Positions 6,202 to 6,479 of a DNA stretch of 6,479 nt are shown in pieces (positions within the stretch are counted from its first letter, which is position 1; every line of letters starts with the position of its first letter). Below the pieces are notes generated by a model. That model searched no databases. It worked only from the letters and a program-made list of their open reading frames with translations, and had not been told where the DNA came from. Source of the DNA: Pyrodictiaceae archaeon (lineage in GTDB: Archaea > Thermoproteota > Thermoprotei_A > Sulfolobales > Pyrodictiaceae); assembly GCA_027033675.1 (NCBI GenBank), contig JALVKZ010000004.1:1-6479 (forward strand), read 5' to 3'. The position numbers and the translations under genes were made by a program.

Positions 6202-6215
6202 ATTAAAATATTTTA
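6202..6215 (-). promoter_or_regulatory. TATA-like box of the flavoprotein-DUF1641 operon
   Basis: The minus strand reads TAAAATATTTTAAT, with the perfect 12-bp palindrome TAAAATATTTTA at 6204-6215. It sits about 60 bp before the ATG at 6142, implying a leader of some 35 nt. The ribosome-binding site is weak (AGGTG at ~6151-6155 on the minus strand). Because the core is symmetric, its direction is set only by the flanks. Confidence 0.5.
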
Positions 6216-6240
6216 GCTCGCTACTATCCATGTACACAAT

Positions 6241-6294
6241 CAAAACGAACATAAAGATACAAATAAAGATAGAATTAAAAAACTGAATAAAACC
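6241..6294 (-). terminator. Minus-strand T-rich tract, possible terminator of a gene entering from the right
   Basis: Read on the minus strand this stretch is dominated by T runs (T6 at 6282-6277, plus TTTTATT, CTTTATTTG and CTTTATG). Archaeal RNA polymerase terminates in such oligo-T tracts without a hairpin. Its place, just upstream of the operon promoter, fits the end of a minus-strand transcript from beyond the right edge. Plain AT-rich spacer is the alternative. Confidence 0.35.
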
Positions 6295-6479
6295 ATATCA
6301 ATCATAACAATAAGAACCTAGCAACACATCCCCACGACGATGCAGAAAACCCGTACCCATTAAGAAAAGAAGCAACGAGAACCAATACAGCCCAGCAATC
6401 ACCTTAGCTCCGACGAGTCAGCCGCAGGGAAGAAAACCGGGCATCCCGCTTCCATGGTTCCCCGATGCAGGCCTCATCA
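6295..6479. other. T-poor stretch without a convincing gene; hairpins at the edge
   Basis: This is the remainder of the 337-bp gap after the flavoprotein start. The plus strand is strikingly poor in T from about 6295 to 6440, so plus-strand frames stay open without meaning, and none has a start codon plus ribosome-binding site. A hairpin lies at 6428-6453: GGAAG and CTTCC enclose CGGG-CAT-CCCG with a 5-nt bulge AAAAC. A smaller one pairs GATG (6464-6467) with CATC (6475-6478). On the minus strand a frame open from the edge ends with TAA at 6404-6406 (24 residues, including GEPWKRDAR), which could be the C-terminus of a gene outside the window. I cannot identify it. Confidence 0.3.

Noticed and set aside
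6240..6305. Minus-strand frame of 21 hydrophobic residues beginning MIDMVLFSF
   Set aside because: Any T-rich tract translates as Phe/Leu-rich hydrophobic residues. No ribosome-binding site was seen and it sits in the probable terminator.
6417..6479. Possible C/D box guide RNA on the minus strand (TGATGA at the edge, CTGA 57 bases later)
   Set aside because: No convincing internal D' and C' boxes were found, and a strong hairpin occupies the space where guide sequences should be single-stranded. The first box is cut by the window edge.
6311..6479. Plus-strand open frame to the right edge
   Set aside because: It is open because the stretch has almost no T; it lacks a start codon, and its early translation is low-complexity without family features.
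1..6479. CRISPR array or complete insertion sequence
   Set aside because: No regularly spaced repeats, transposase domain or paired terminal inverted repeats are visible within the window.

Overview
The window looks like a crenarchaeal hyperthermophile chromosome, probably from the Desulfurococcales/Pyrodictiaceae side, though this rests on style and not on a marker gene. The signs are moderate GC content, heavy use of ATA (Ile), AGG/AGA (Arg) and TAG stops, GTG starts, short leaders behind AT-rich TATA-like boxes, charged lysine/arginine/glutamate-rich proteins, and tightly packed or overlapping convergent genes. I see no rRNA, tRNA, CRISPR array or complete insertion sequence.

Left part (1-3021), a possible glycan-modification cluster. 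A family 2 glycosyltransferase runs off the left edge on the minus strand. It diverges from a plus-strand alkaline-phosphatase-superfamily phosphodiesterase (519-2096), with about 80 bp between them. The phosphodiesterase converges on, and overlaps by 20 bp, a minus-strand class I SAM-dependent methyltransferase (2077-3021) with an unusual N-terminal cysteine cluster. A sugar transferase, a phospho-transfer/hydrolysis enzyme and a methyltransferase together suggest surface glycan or lipid-linked sugar metabolism. The substrate cannot be read from the sequence.

Middle (3022-4506). A 225-bp divergent intergenic region has a TATA-like box for each flanking gene and, between them, a 12-bp direct repeat. 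It precedes a plus-strand orphan protein of 419 residues. That protein has a PD-(D/E)XK-type nuclease signature (D223, E251-x-K253) and a C-terminal segment that reads like a ribbon-helix-helix DNA-binding domain. I regard it as the most novel gene in the window.

Right part (4503-6142), a two-gene minus-strand operon. An FAD-dependent oxidoreductase resembling sulfide:quinone oxidoreductase comes first, followed after 20 bp by a DUF1641 protein. The flavoprotein keeps only one of the redox cysteines of true sulfide:quinone oxidoreductases, so its substrate is open. The DUF1641 stop codon and the nuclease stop codon share one CTAG palindrome.

Right edge (6143-6479) has no convincing complete gene. 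It holds the operon promoter, a minus-strand T-rich tract that could be a terminator, a markedly T-poor plus strand, and a set of hairpins at the very end. These may belong to a structured RNA or to the 3' end of a gene or element entering from the right.
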